NCBI GenBank assembly: GCA_036897095.1
Contig: JAYMSP010000733.1
Location: 1-42,711 of the forward strand
DNA length: 42,711 bases
DNA from: Plantago elongata
Taxonomy: Eukaryota; Streptophyta; Magnoliopsida; Lamiales; Plantaginaceae
Direction: 5' to 3'
The position numbers and the translations under genes were made by a program. Below the pieces are notes generated by a model. That model was not told the origin of the DNA, did no database searches, and saw nothing but the letters and a program-made list of their open reading frames with translations. Shown here one piece after another: positions 9,268 to 20,713 of the stretch (positions are counted from its first letter, which is position 1; the number at the start of each line of letters is the position of its first letter).

Positions 9268-12200
9268 ATGGCGGCTTCAAACTTGGTGATCAAGGTCGAA
9301 TCTTTTTCTCCCCCTCTATTATTTTACATTCTTGTTGACGATCTTGGTGTTTAAGGTAATTGATGCCTGATCGTGCTAACTGGTTGTTGTCTTTCGTGTT
9401 TTTACTGTTTTAATTTTACTGCTAGTGTTTGTTTCATCTGCATGTTGCTGTTTTGTGATTAAAAGCTAGATCTTTTTCGAATTTGTGATAATCTCTGTAT
9501 TTTGTCTCATTGTGGAGGTTTTGAAGCTTCAGGTTTATTGGTGTTTAAGGTTATCGATGGCTGATCGTGCTAACTGGTTGTTGTCTTTCGTGTTTTACTG
9601 TTTTAATTTTACTGGTAGTGTTCGTTTCATCTGCATGCCCTGTTTTGTGATTAAAAACTAGATCTTTTTCGAATTCGTGATGATCTCTGTATTTTTTGCC
9701 TCTGTTGTTGTCTTATTGTGGAGGTTTTGAAGCTTCAGGTTTATAAGTGGTGGTTCTTTTTTATTTCTATAATCACGGGTTTGTATTGTTCATTACGTCG
9801 TGGGATGCGTTCTCAGATTTAAAGTTCAGTCTTTTCACTTAATCCTCAAGGAGCTGTCCTTAGAGCTTCAGGTTTACACTTGTGTTATAAGGGGATTTGT
9901 GTGCCGATTGTTTGCCTCAAGTGGAAATTTTAAAAAACTTTTTATCTGTATATGTTTATATTATGTGATGTGTTGTGATGACAACCACCCCCTTTCTCTT
10001 ATGCTTACTTCTTTTAAACAGTAACATATTTGTGCTCCATTGAAGGAGCGTTTTATTTAAGAACTGCTTGAACTTGATTGTTGTTTATGTATTTGGTGGT
10101 GTTGTGGATATTCTGGATGTTAGTTTACTTTATTCTAGCAAGTGGTTTCTTCTTCTTTCTTGATAAGCTTCTTTCTTATTCTTGCCTTGTAATTGCATAT
10201 TAACAGATTGTGGTATCATCTTTATCTGATACAATTACTCCTGAATATTCTTCTTTACAGGTCAAGTATGGTGAAACACTTCGAAGGTTCAATGCACGCG
10301 TTGTTGATGGAGACCTGGAGTTCGATATGGGTGGTCTGAGAGAGAAGGTTGTTTCACTCTTTAGCTTCTCTCCTGACACTGTTCTGCTTCTGAGCTATGT
10401 TGACGAAGATGGCGATATGGTATCACTTGTTGACAATGAAGATCTCCATGATGTAGTGATGCAGTCCTTGAACCCAGTGAGAATTCATGTGACACTGGAT
10501 TCTGGAAAAAATAGCTACCCATTCAGCCGATCAACTGAAAGTTCTACTCCCTCGAGATCTCCTCACGCGCAAGAAACAACACAAGATCTGGACTCTGCTC
10601 TGAAAGATGTACAGACTCAGTTGGCTAGAGCAGCTGATCAAGAAACAACACATAAACTTATGAAAGATTTACAGATTCAGTTTGCTACATTAGCTTCTCA
10701 GCAACTGCCATTACATAATCTGAACTCTGGTGTGTCTCAGATTTTCCAAACTGTAAAGGCACCTTTGAATGAAGCTCTTGTGAAACTCTCTTCTGACTTT
10801 GCTGCTAAAGCGTCCACCTCTGCCCCAGGAGTTGCTGAGGTTGTTGATGTTCTGTCAAAACTGGTGCTGTCTACTCAAGATAATCCTTCAAATGCACATC
10901 CTAAGGAGCAACCTAGCATGCAGAACAATGTTCCCGAAAGCAGCACAGTTGCAAAAGGAACTTCCAACTCTGGGAAATCTGCAGTCCATGGTAGCAGCAC
11001 AGTCGTTAGAGGAACTGCAGACTCTGGGAAATCTAAAGTTGATTCCTCCACATTGAACGTTTCTACTAATGATAAATCTGATGAACAACTCATCAAAACA
11101 AATGAGACTATCTCAATACCTCAACCTGATGCGGCCAGGGAAAAGAATGAACTGAAACTTGCAAGGCTAAACAAGGCAGCGTCTTCAAAAGCTCATGATT
11201 TCGGCAGCACTTCATTTGCTTCCACTGTTGGTAAGAAAGAAAAGGTCAAAAAAGAGAGGCTCAAGAAGTTGCTGAGTGAATGTTATGCAAATGAGAAGTC
11301 TCGGATTAAATCTTCTCACCAGCCGCCTCTTGCTGCTAATGGTCGCTTTGTCGGAAAGTTTAATGAGTTTCGTAACTCGATTGATGATCTCCAATCCTCT
11401 CTGAATAATGTATCTGCAGGACAGGAACCTTTATCTGGATTAAAACCTTCTGATGCTTCATACTGGGGGATGAAGACTTGGGGGTTCCCTCACCGAGATG
11501 GTCCCTTATATAGCCCGTTTGATGGTTCCATGAATGAATGCCCCTTTTCTGGAGCAGTAGGAAATTTTCCAGCTCCCCCAAGTGCTGTTCCACAGCCTTT
11601 TCCATTTAGAAACTCTACAATTCCCAATGATGGCAGCAATGGGGTTGTCTTCCATCGAGGTGTTCGTTGTGACGGTTGTGGGGTCCATCCTATTACTGGT
11701 CCTAGGTTCAAGTCAAAAGTGTAAGAAATTAAGCTTATTTTGTGCTTATTTTGGCAGCAGGCTTATTATTTTAATTGATTTTACTGAATCCTCTAACCTA
11801 ATTCTTGCGTGTTTCCAGAAAGGTGGATTATGATCTTTGTAGCATTTGCTTCTGTAGAATGGGGAATGAGACTGACTACATTAGAATGGATCGTCCAGCT
11901 CCAGCACTTTATCGCCCCCCTGTGCCTTTGAAGGGGCTGTATGGTTCTGTATGTATATTTAGCTTTTACATTTGTTTTCTTGTTCACATTCCTTGGCACA
12001 TATTTATTTGTTTCATTATTCTAAGCTTATCTGGTAAATGTGATTTCTAATGTCAGATTGCCGGTCCGACCGTGCCGCAAGCCTGCAAGGGTGTTAAGGT
12101 TAAACCAAGTGCTTCCAAGTTTGATAGTCGCTTCATTCAGGACATGAACATAATTGATGGTACTGTCTTGGCACCGCTGACACCATTTACTAAAATCTGG

Positions 12201-13962
12201 AGGATGAGGAACAATGGTACTGTTGTGTGGCCTCAGAGAACTCAACTTCTTTGGATTGGTGGAGATAAACTAAGCAGTCAAACTTCTGTCGAAGTAGCGG
12301 TGAGTTATATCAGTTAACATTTATTTTGATGCTTAAGCATATGTCTGTAGTTTGGAATACTGTTATGTATGCTTTAGATCTGATATTTTGACTTCTATGG
12401 AGCATGTTTCATTGTTTTCTTTTTCATTTCATTCTCAACGAAATAGGTGCCAAGCATTTAAATTAGTATTTCCAATGGTCCTCGTGTATTTGGAATCTGT
12501 TAATGGTTTTTCCATTTATTTTCTTGCTGACCTTTGCTTTAGTGGGAAGTTTACTTATTTTTTTCTTAGTAAACAAATACTTCAATTCATATAATCTATT
12601 CTATGTCTTCTCCAGATTCCTGCAGCGGGATTCCCTGTAGAAGCAGAACTTGATGTTGAAGTTGATTTTGTTGCGCCTGAGCTTCCAGGCCGATACATCT
12701 CTTACTGGAGAATGGCTGCACCATCTGGCCAAAAGTTTGGGCAACGTGTCTGGGTTTTGATTCAGGTAGGAATGTTTGTCAAAGCACTCCATTCTTTTCT
12801 GTTCTGAGTCATGTCGTTTTCAAGTTTGATATACATTTACTCCTATAGGGGTTTGTGATTGGTGACTTAGGCCCTGTTTTAATATTTTTCACAAAGGTTG
12901 AACTGCACATGTACTCCCATTGCCCCCAATTTACACTTGTTCGATTTAAGTTTTGTGGTCTTTACTGTTTTGGCACATTCAACCTTGTGATCTCAATGAC
13001 GAAAATCAAATGTGACATTTGTTATGGGACACGGAGGGAGCAGCTTTTTTTTTCCCTTTGAAAACTGTAATGGTATGTAATCATTGCCCCTTTACGCATT
13101 GGTACAGGTTGATTCGGCCATTCAGAGCACTTCATCTGAGACTATCCGGGGCTTTAACCTTAACTTGCCGCCTCTAGCTCCTGCTGCACCTGAATATATC
13201 AATCTGGGCATACCACCAATAATGTCGGATAGACAAACCATGCCAGATAGCTCCAAGAAGACTGTTGAATCTGTTGAACCTGTGGTTAATGTTGAGCAGC
13301 CTATGCAGCCAAACTTGGAGCATGAGTTGAAATTCCCGATCAATGATAGTTTGATCATTGGTAGTGGGGCAATGGACAGTAATCTATCCTCCAGCTCATC
13401 TGTTTCGTATCCTATGATTGATCTGACTCCTGTAGCAGCACCAGATTTCCCTTCCATGGTTCCTCTATCATCTTCTTTTGTCAATTCAGAGGCAGAACAT
13501 CACCTTCAGGCTCCTGTAGCAGCCCCTTCTGTGGTTCCTCCATCAGCTTCTATTGTCAATTCCGAGGCAGAACATAACGTTCGGGCATTAGATACTGAGG
13601 TGGCACTTCTGACTGAACTCAAGGAGATGGGATTCACAGAGGTCGAATTGAACAGGGAGGTCCTGAGGAGGAACGAGTACAATTTAGAGAAAACTGTTGA
13701 TGTTCTTTGTGGCGTTGCTGATTGGGATCCTATCCTGGAGGAGCTACAGGAAATGGTATGTTCCTTGTATTCAGGTGTCTCATTCTACTTGCATGCATAA
13801 TTTGGTTGTATAATATTTGATTCTGATTTGTTTTTTTGTATGTATGTACATTGCTGACAGGGTTTTCATGATACAGAGGTGAACAAGAAGCTGTTGGAGA
13901 AGAACAACGGAAGCATTAAGCGTGTAGTTATGGATCTTATTGCTGAAGAGACGAAGATGTAA
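9268..13962 (+). CDS. NBR1: NBR1 (Joka2-type) selective autophagy receptor, 7 coding exons, 919 aa
   Basis: Exons are 9268-9294, 10261-11720, 11819-11948, 12057-12299, 12616-12765, 13108-13755 and 13861-13962. All introns are GT-AG and the frame is unbroken. NBR1 binds ubiquitinated cargo and ATG8 and is degraded in the vacuole. The PB1 domain (residues ~5-95) opens with NLVIKVKYGETLRRF (basic patch) and has the acidic OPCA motif YVDEDGDMVSLVD, so it can polymerise. The ZZ zinc finger (~477-520) spans the exon 2/3 junction with CDGCG and CSICF. The FW/NBR1-like domain (~560-672) carries RMRNNG, VVWP and YISYWRM. UBA1 is ~832-870, the ATG8-interacting WDPI motif is at 876-879 and UBA2 is ~880-917, across the exon 6/7 junction. 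As far as I recall, Arabidopsis NBR1 is ~704 aa and tobacco Joka2 ~842; the extra length here is in the low-complexity PB1-ZZ linker and the FW-UBA linker. The ATG at 9268 is chosen because it joins exon 2 in phase. Confidence 0.96.
9344..9743. repeat. Tandem duplication (~194 bp) in NBR1 intron 1
   Basis: The block beginning TTGGTGTTTAAGGT and ending GAAGCTTCAGGTTTA occurs at 9344-9537 and again at 9538-9743. The two copies differ by scattered substitutions and an insertion of about 12 bp in copy 2 (near 9695-9708). Both lie wholly in intron 1 (9295-10260), so the coding sequence is unaffected. Confidence 0.92.
12840..13043. mobile_element. Probable MITE remnant in NBR1 intron 5
   Basis: The right end reads GGGACACGGAGGGAGCAG, the inverse of the CTCCCTCCGT end typical of plant Stowaway-like MITEs. 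The left end near TTTACTCCTATAGGGG is only weakly complementary. The sequence between is non-coding and lies entirely inside intron 5 (12766-13107). Identification rests mainly on one end. Confidence 0.45.
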
Positions 13963-14250
13963 AGATCTGCTACCAACTGTTATTTATATATTATTATTAA
14001 TAAGTAACATGTGACATAATATAAGTAGTAGTAATAATTTATGCGTGTTGAATAAAATCTCCAGTATGTTGGATATGGAACCTTTAGAATGGGTACTCTT
14101 GCTTATGTCTGTCTGTCTGTCTAAGTTTGTATCTATGGATTCGGCCATTCGAGTCAGTCATCAGATTTGTTTGTCTATATAACATCTACTCGTGATCCAT
14201 CTTTTGCTCTGATTTTACCGCCTTTGTTTTTTAGGAGGCAAATGTTGATT
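13963..14250 (+). terminator. NBR1 3' UTR and polyadenylation region
   Basis: An AATAAA signal lies at 14051-14056, about 90 bp after the stop, in a T-rich context. A short TGTC repeat follows at about 14107-14121. The transcript end is inferred; no cDNA evidence is available. Confidence 0.55.
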
Positions 14251-16440
14251 ACTTATTACACTCTGTATTTTTGCGGGTTATTGGGCCGGTTTGATTTATT
14301 TTGCGGGTCATTGGGTCGGTCAATTCATTTTACGGGTTAATCTATTAGTTTTAGTTAGAAATATTACTTATATAATTAGAACATTACTGGAATAAGGAGG
14401 AAAATTTAAATTATAAGTAAAAACATTTTTAATGAATATCATAAATATATTCTTTAATTATATTATGACATATTCGATATTTAATTATAATATTGAACAC
14501 ATTTTAAATATATATGTAAGAATATTGACAATACAAATAGGAACATTTGAGGTTAAGCTAGTGTTATAATTATTAACATCACAATGATAAGGTGAGATTA
14601 AATATATAACCAATAACATTAATTATATAAGATATAATATTTATTACATTCAATTACATTATAGCATATACAATAATTAAATAATATTGAATGACACTCA
14701 TTTTCAAGTATAATATGACAACATATTCATCACAACAACATTCAATAGTGATTTGCTTTTTCCATTTGAATTTGTCACCAACTTATTATTTGTTGGCAGT
14801 TCATTCTTGTGTAGTCAGGGTGAAAACATTTCAATACTTTTGTTGTTTTACTTGATGTACATAAGTCGGCATTAGTGTGATTGAGGAATCATTTATCACC
14901 TAAAACATTGAACAAAACATTATTTATATAGTTTAAAATATTAGTAATATATATAATAAACATAATGAAATAAGACATAACATTGAGATGATATTAATGC
15001 AAATAGAACATTACACATATATGAGTGAGGAACATTGAATACATGACACATTACACAAATAACGTAGAACATCATAGAGATGCGCAAAGAACATTACACT
15101 AGTAGCATAGAACATTGTAAACATTACATAAAAACATTAACATAATACTGCTAATTTACAAAAACATTACAGAGATAGGTCAAAAACATTACGCATGTAA
15201 CATACAACATTGTAAAAACAAATAGAACATTGATATAACATCATATAATGCACATTACGAAAACATTACAAAGATAGATATAGAACATTATACAAATAAT
15301 GTAGAACATTGTAGACAACACATAACACATTAATGTAGTTCCACATTGCATATTTACAAAAACATTACAGATATACGGTAAAAACATTACATAAGTAATA
15401 TAGCACATTGTAGACAACACATAGCACATATTATTAGCACTATTGTACGTATTACATGCTACATATCACATATAACATTACATGCATAAGCCACAACATT
15501 GCACATATTAGCTAGAACATTTATACGCGATTTTTTAGAGATGTTTTCAGATTTCAACTTCTATTGTGAAAAAAAACCATTCAATCAATTAACATTTGAA
15601 TGAAAATATTGTTGAAACTTACATACAAACGTAATTTAAGTAGATCGTTGCATAAATAACAAAATCGTAGTAGAAACACTAATTTTCGAGCATATATTTA
15701 TTACAAAAACTTGTGAAAGATCAAGTTTTTACGAGAGTCCTCGAATATTGTATGTTAATTGAGCGGCTTTGTATGTAAATTGTAGATTTTTGTCTATTTA
15801 CAAATTGTATATTGTTGTATACTAATTGTCTGACATATATGCCAAAAGCTTACATAAATAAGTCAAAACATTACATATATAATAAAGAACATTTTTATCG
15901 TTGTATGTGATTTTTCAAATCTGTTTTGAATCTGAACAACAAATGATTAAGATACCAGATCTGAATATAAACATCATCATAATACACATCGATTTCACAT
16001 AAATCAGGAGAGATTCAACTTCATACCTTCATGTAGTTCATTTCATCGATTGCAAACGTGGTTCATCAATTTGGATAGATTTCGAGAGAAAAAAGAGAAT
16101 ACGAGATGAACTTCATAAAAATAATCATTGATTTCATAAAATCTAGGTCGATATCTCACTTTTCATACCTTTGTAATGTTATTTCCGGTGAGATCGACCG
16201 CTTTTTTAGTTGTTTCCGGTGAATTTGAGCCTTTTCCGGCGAGTTCAAACTTTTTCGGCTAAAGAAAGTTTTCTAGAGAGAGGATTTTGTTTCTATGTGT
16301 TTAGGTTTTTGTGAGATTAATGTAGAATGTGGGTTAAAATGTGAATATATATTGACCCATTTAGAATGACCCACTTTCTAGCTTCTGGTTAGGTTGAGTT
16401 AGTTTAGTAGTTAGCTTTTTATTTGGGGTGATTGTATAGT
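14251..16440. mobile_element. AT-rich, repeat-bearing non-autonomous transposon-like region
   Basis: No open frame resembles a protein. The left part has GGGTTATTGGGCCGG and GGGTCATTGGGTCGG repeats; the right part has TTTCCGGTGA/TTTCCGGCGA repeats (about 16181-16245) and TGACCCA repeats. Between them lie about 600 bp of AACATT-rich tandem repeats (14930-15530). On the minus strand the right end looks like the leader of a MULE/FAR1-type transcript, but no transposase remains. The terminal inverted repeats and target duplication could not be fixed by eye, so class and boundaries are tentative. Confidence 0.4.
15154..15440. repeat. ~99-bp AACATT-rich tandem repeat (at least 3 units)
   Basis: The block ATTTACAAAAACATTACAGA or a close variant recurs at 15154, 15254 and 15352. 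Each is followed by GTAGAACATTGTA-like and ACAACACATAACAC-like segments. More degenerate units extend left to about 14990 and right to about 15530. Confidence 0.75.
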
Positions 16441-16678
16441 TAATGATAGTTAGTCTTTTATATATATTCAAAAGTTACTACCGAAGAGTATGTACAGACT
16501 GATTCAGAATCGAAGTCTGGGTGACACGACGGTGAGTACACAGTACAAAGATCATTAGAAACTAGCCGAGCAAGCCAGTTCGAGCATATATCCCATACAT
16601 GTAAAATTGGACTGGCTTGAACAAACATAGAACCACCTAAGCTTTGAACCGGAACACTAGCATTTACACTATCAGACA

Positions 16679-17215
16679 CTACAGAACAGAAATAAACCGC
16701 TTTGTCAGACTGTCGGCCACAACATTAGCCTCTCGGTAAACAAAATGAATCATGACAGTCTGGAAAGCAAGAAGCTGGCAAGGAAGATCACACACCAGCG
16801 TCTGGTGCAACCTCACTGGGCCCTGGGTCCTGCATAAACACGTGAAAAGATAGTAAGAATCAGTTTGTATAAGCAAATGTGTGATATTATGTTGTAATGC
16901 AAGTGTTAGGCCGGTGCGGAGAGCTACAAATTCCGCAACATTATTGTCAGTAAAACTAATGTAACCACAAGCAGTCTGAATAAAGGATCCAGTATGTGAA
17001 CTCAAGATACACCCAGTGACCGCCGCCCCTGGAGAACCCAATGTCGATCCATTTGTGGTAAGGCAAACAAACCCCGACGGTGGTGGTGTCCAGTTGAAAG
17101 TAATAAGACGGGATGTCGGATGAGAGGGTAGAGAATTACACTCCCCGATTTTTGTAAACAAATTTTGACATCTGAAGTAGAGCGCGTGAAAGTCAAAATG
17201 TTGACGGCGAAACAA
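16679..17215 (-). pseudogene. LINE RNase H domain with Asp-to-Asn change
   Basis: A 178-codon frame holds an RNase H fold typical of plant LINEs and ends with a stop at 16679. The first strand reads CLTTNGSTLGSPG where the family has ..NTDGS.., so the first catalytic Asp is Asn (AAT). The remaining catalytic positions are visible: Glu in NVAEFVALRTGL, Asp in LLIQTDSYYL and Asp in NVVADSLTK. The frame is otherwise open, making this the best-preserved part of the element. Confidence 0.85.
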
Positions 17216-17242
17216 GAAATCATTTCGAGCCTGCCATATAAC

Positions 17243-18069
17243 CTAGCCTAGGAGAATCAAACGAAGTTGGTCAGGAGAGTTAAGGATTAAATCGCAAAGA
17301 AGTTTCGAGAAGGATCCGTGATCAGGCGGCCAACATGAAGGCCAGTATAGTAATTGAATGTGGCTAAAGCACAGACAATGGAAGAAGAGATGAGCCGATG
17401 TCTCCGGGGTGGAATGGCAAAGAGGGCAGTTCGGCAATGGAAGCATATTTTGTCGGTGCAAAAGCTCAACCGTAGGAAGACGGACGTGGACAGCCAACGA
17501 AAGGAAGAAACGAATACGCGGTAAGGTTTTCAGAGACCAGAGTCGTTTCCAAGGCCACGAGGGTCCCAACTCCGAAGGGGACACTAGCCTATTGTATGCC
17601 GATTTGATTGTAAATTCACACGAGGAAGTAAACGACCAGAATAAATCATCGGGGCCCGCATCGAAAAGGGGGAGAGGTAGCGCTATAATCTCGTGAACAA
17701 TGTCCAGTGGAAGAACACTAGTAAGTTTAGATGTATCATTGACCGTGTGAAAACAAATCATGAAGGTTTGCATGAATGTTGGTGGAAGTAACGTAGTCGC
17801 ACAGTCGTCGTTGAGCAATCCAATGGTCATTCCAAAAGTCGATACTTCTCCCATCGTGAACTTGCCATTGTAGCATCGGGAGAAGGATTATGTTTTACAA
17901 TTGATTTCCATAGCCAACTATGATGAGGACGAGCAGAAGCAAGGAGAAAGGAGGAGCGATATTTAGCTTTGTAGGCCGATGCCAATAGAGACTCTGGATT
18001 TCGAAGAAGACGCCACGCTAGCTTGAGTTGATATGATGTGTTAAGAGTTTCTAGATTTCTGATCCCCAA
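17243..18069 (-). pseudogene. LINE linker and zf-RVT region
   Basis: The block at 18069-17827 (MGIRNLETLNTSYQLKLAWR, AYKAKYRSS) is followed after a frame shift by 17854-17243. This holds the zf-RVT pattern: LWSLKTLPRIRFFLSLAVH, then CPLCHSTPETSAHLFFHC. The cysteines and histidines of the zinc-binding module are present, but the frame is interrupted upstream. Confidence 0.78.
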
Positions 18070-18153
18070 GCCACCTACACCCTTGGGAGAGCAGACTATA
18101 CTCCACTTGACGCGACCCCGCTTTTTGCCGGAGGCAGAAACATTCTAGAGAAA

Positions 18154-19460
18154 TTATTTATTCACCGCATTAAGTTTGGAGATACAGGAAGTGGGAATTT
18201 TTGCCACCGACATGCAGTAAGTGGGAATTGAAGAAGCGACGAATTGAATCAAAGTAGCACGGCCCACGTAAGATATGAATCGAGTATACCATGCCTGAAT
18301 CCGTGTTAGCGTGTGGTCCACAATATGATCAAAAAGATCAGCTTTACGCCGGCCAAACAGGAAAGGAACCCCAAGGTATTTATCATGACATTTGTTAGGA
18401 GTAAACCCCAAAGTAGAAGTAATGTGTTTCTTGATAACGACGAGGGTATTAGGGGAAAATAAAATTCGGGATTTTGACTAGCAGACCGATTGCCCAGAAG
18501 CTGAAGCATAAGTCGCAAGGCACTCTTGTAAAGTGCTAACAAATTGCTCAGAAGTATGACAAAAAATCATACATTCATCAGCGAAACATATAATGGGGAT
18601 CGAGGGTCCATGAGGAGCAATACGGAGACAATTAATCTGCTTCAGTTTAGAGTGACGTTCTAAAAGATGCACAAACAGATGTTGACACAGGATAAAAAGA
18701 TAAGGCGAGAGCGGATCACCCTGGTGAAGCCCGCGGGTGGGAATCCAGGTATTAGAAAGATGATTATTTACCTTTCACTTGGAATGAACATGTAGTGACA
18801 CATGTCATAATCCAAAAAATGAATATAGGGTGGAAGTTAAACTTTTGAAGCGCTAATTGTAGAAAATTCCATTCGAGGCGATCGTACGCTTTTTCGATGT
18901 CAAGCTTAAGAGCTAAATAAGACCGCCTAGAACGCCACTTTCGATTCATGGTGTGAGTAATTCGTGCGCCAAGAAAACGTTATCTGAAATGGCTCGACCT
19001 GGAACGAAAGCATTTTGAAGTGGTGAAATTAACTTAGACATCAAAGGGCAAATACGGTTAACCAAGAGATTTTGTAACTGACGTTGCAAAGACTTATTGG
19101 GCGAAATCGGCCTTGTAGTTTAGGGTTAGGAGTTTTAGGCAGAAGAACCAACTGCGTGTGATTTAAGGAGGTCGGAAGTGTGGAAGTGCGGAAGAAATCC
19201 CAAACCATTTGTGAAACCGACGTCCCGACAATGTCCCAGTAGTGCCGAAAGAAATGACCGTTCAAACCGTCTGAACCCGGAGCTTTGTCAGGGTCAATGG
19301 AACAAACTGCATTCCAGATTTCGATGTAAGAAACCGATGCCGTTAGACTAGTGTTATCAGCATCTGTTAACTCAGGAGTATTAATAGAAAGGATAGAATC
19401 AGTAGCAGAATGCTGAGTCTGAGACTGGGCCAGGTAAAATGAGCGGAAAGTTTGAGTCAT
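18154..19460 (-). pseudogene. LINE reverse transcriptase, broken, active site FADE
   Basis: Blocks in order are DKAPGSDGLNGHFFRHYW and RPISLCNVSYKI (19460-19041), LKLDIEKAYDRLEW with the first catalytic Asp intact (about 18920-18880), GLHQGDPLSP (about 18730), then IICFADECMIFC (about 18600-18560). The canonical FADD/YADD is FADE here because codon 2 of the pair is GAA, so a catalytic Asp is lost. The thumb (YLGVPFLFGRRKADL, SYVGRATLIQ) follows at 18411-18154 in a different frame. At least four frame breaks separate these blocks. Confidence 0.82.
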
Positions 19461-19996
19461 TTCTATCGAGTTAGTGATCCACTCGCCAGCGAGATTCTGA
19501 ATACCATGTATTAGGTTTCGTAGCGTTTTATGGGAGCCATAGCCTGAAAGAATTTGGTGTTGGCATCACCGTGCTGGATCCATTCTTGTCTGGATCGATG
19601 AGCCCAATAAGCTTTAATTTGGTTATGCACCCGAGTTTACTCAGAACACATGTGTTGTTCCTGTGGTCCATATCTCGACGGATCACGGTGAAGTTGGGAT
19701 TCAATCACCACTAACTGCACTTGAATGTCCCGAAGTTGCGAATGAAGCTGTTGTAGAACCAGGAGGGGCCACTTAATAGCCTCTGCCGCTAAACATTGAG
19801 CAAGAGTAGGAAAAGGAAGAGGATGTGGAGTTGCATGTAGATGCTCCCATAATGGGTGCAGAAGCGAACGGAATTTGTCATCATGGCTCCAGCTGTTCTC
19901 GTAGTGAAAAAAAATTGGCGGCTGGGGGAAAGGCATCGTTGGTATCATGAATAATCAGTTTTATGATCCGAAACATTCAAAACCAAGTGTCTAACA

Positions 19997-20713
19997 TTAG
20001 ATTGCAGAATAAACTAGTCCAAGAATGATTAGCACAATCCCAGTCAAGACGAACGCTAATGAGATTATGACCATAACGACGGATGCACCAAACGAAACGA
20101 AACGAGACGACCCGCAAAAACCTAAATCCTCAAGTCCCGCATTAGCTAAAATCGAACAAAAATTATTAATGTGTGACCAACTAGCACGTCTACCCCCTCG
20201 TTTATCATCAGGACTAAGAATAACATTAAAATCACCAATGGTAAGCCAAGGACAGGAAAAACGAGAACTAACAAGAAGCAAATTGTTCCATACCTGATCC
20301 CATCGGCTAGGGTGAGGGTAATTATACACTCTAGTCAAGAGAAATGGTGCATTTGCTCGACTGGCCTCCGGATTACGAACAATAATCATCAGGTTCCCTG
20401 TGCGTTCGATTTGAGTCTCGTCATCCGGAATTACCACATCCACTGATGTCCTATCCCAAAGAAACCATAAACCACCTTCTTGAGGAGACTCCATCGACGG
20501 AGGAATGATATGACACCCAAATAAGTGGAAAATATCAGTATCAAGTTCAGAAGACTGCACTCCCTTCCTAGTATCCAGAATCACAGTCATAATAGGACGA
20601 TACTGATGTATGTAATCGAAAATAGCTGTAATGACCTGTGGGTTGTTTGCCCCGCACACATTCCAAGAAAGGATCCCCATCGAGTCAACTTGCGGGTTGT
20701 GGGCCGATGACAC
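19997..20713 (-). pseudogene. LINE endonuclease (EEP/AP-type) domain, broken
   Basis: The frame begins at 20713 and carries MGILSWNVCGANNPQ (catalytic Asn of the AP-endonuclease fold), GLWFLWD, and LTIGDFNVILSPDDKRGG (GDFN motif). Near 20060-20100 a frame shift moves the C-terminal part, which should hold the SDH motif, into another frame. The overlapping upstream frame (20847-20587) is the end of ORF1. Confidence 0.8.

Noticed and set aside
10210..10260. Upstream extension of NBR1 exon 2 as a separate start
   Set aside because: These bases are intron 1 ending in TTTACAG; the exon starts at 10261 and the 9-codon exon 1 at 9268 supplies the conserved NLVIK start of PB1.
17409..17696. 95-codon + strand open frame
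   Set aside because: Antisense to LINE family B zf-RVT; Arg/Lys-rich composition is a shadow effect.
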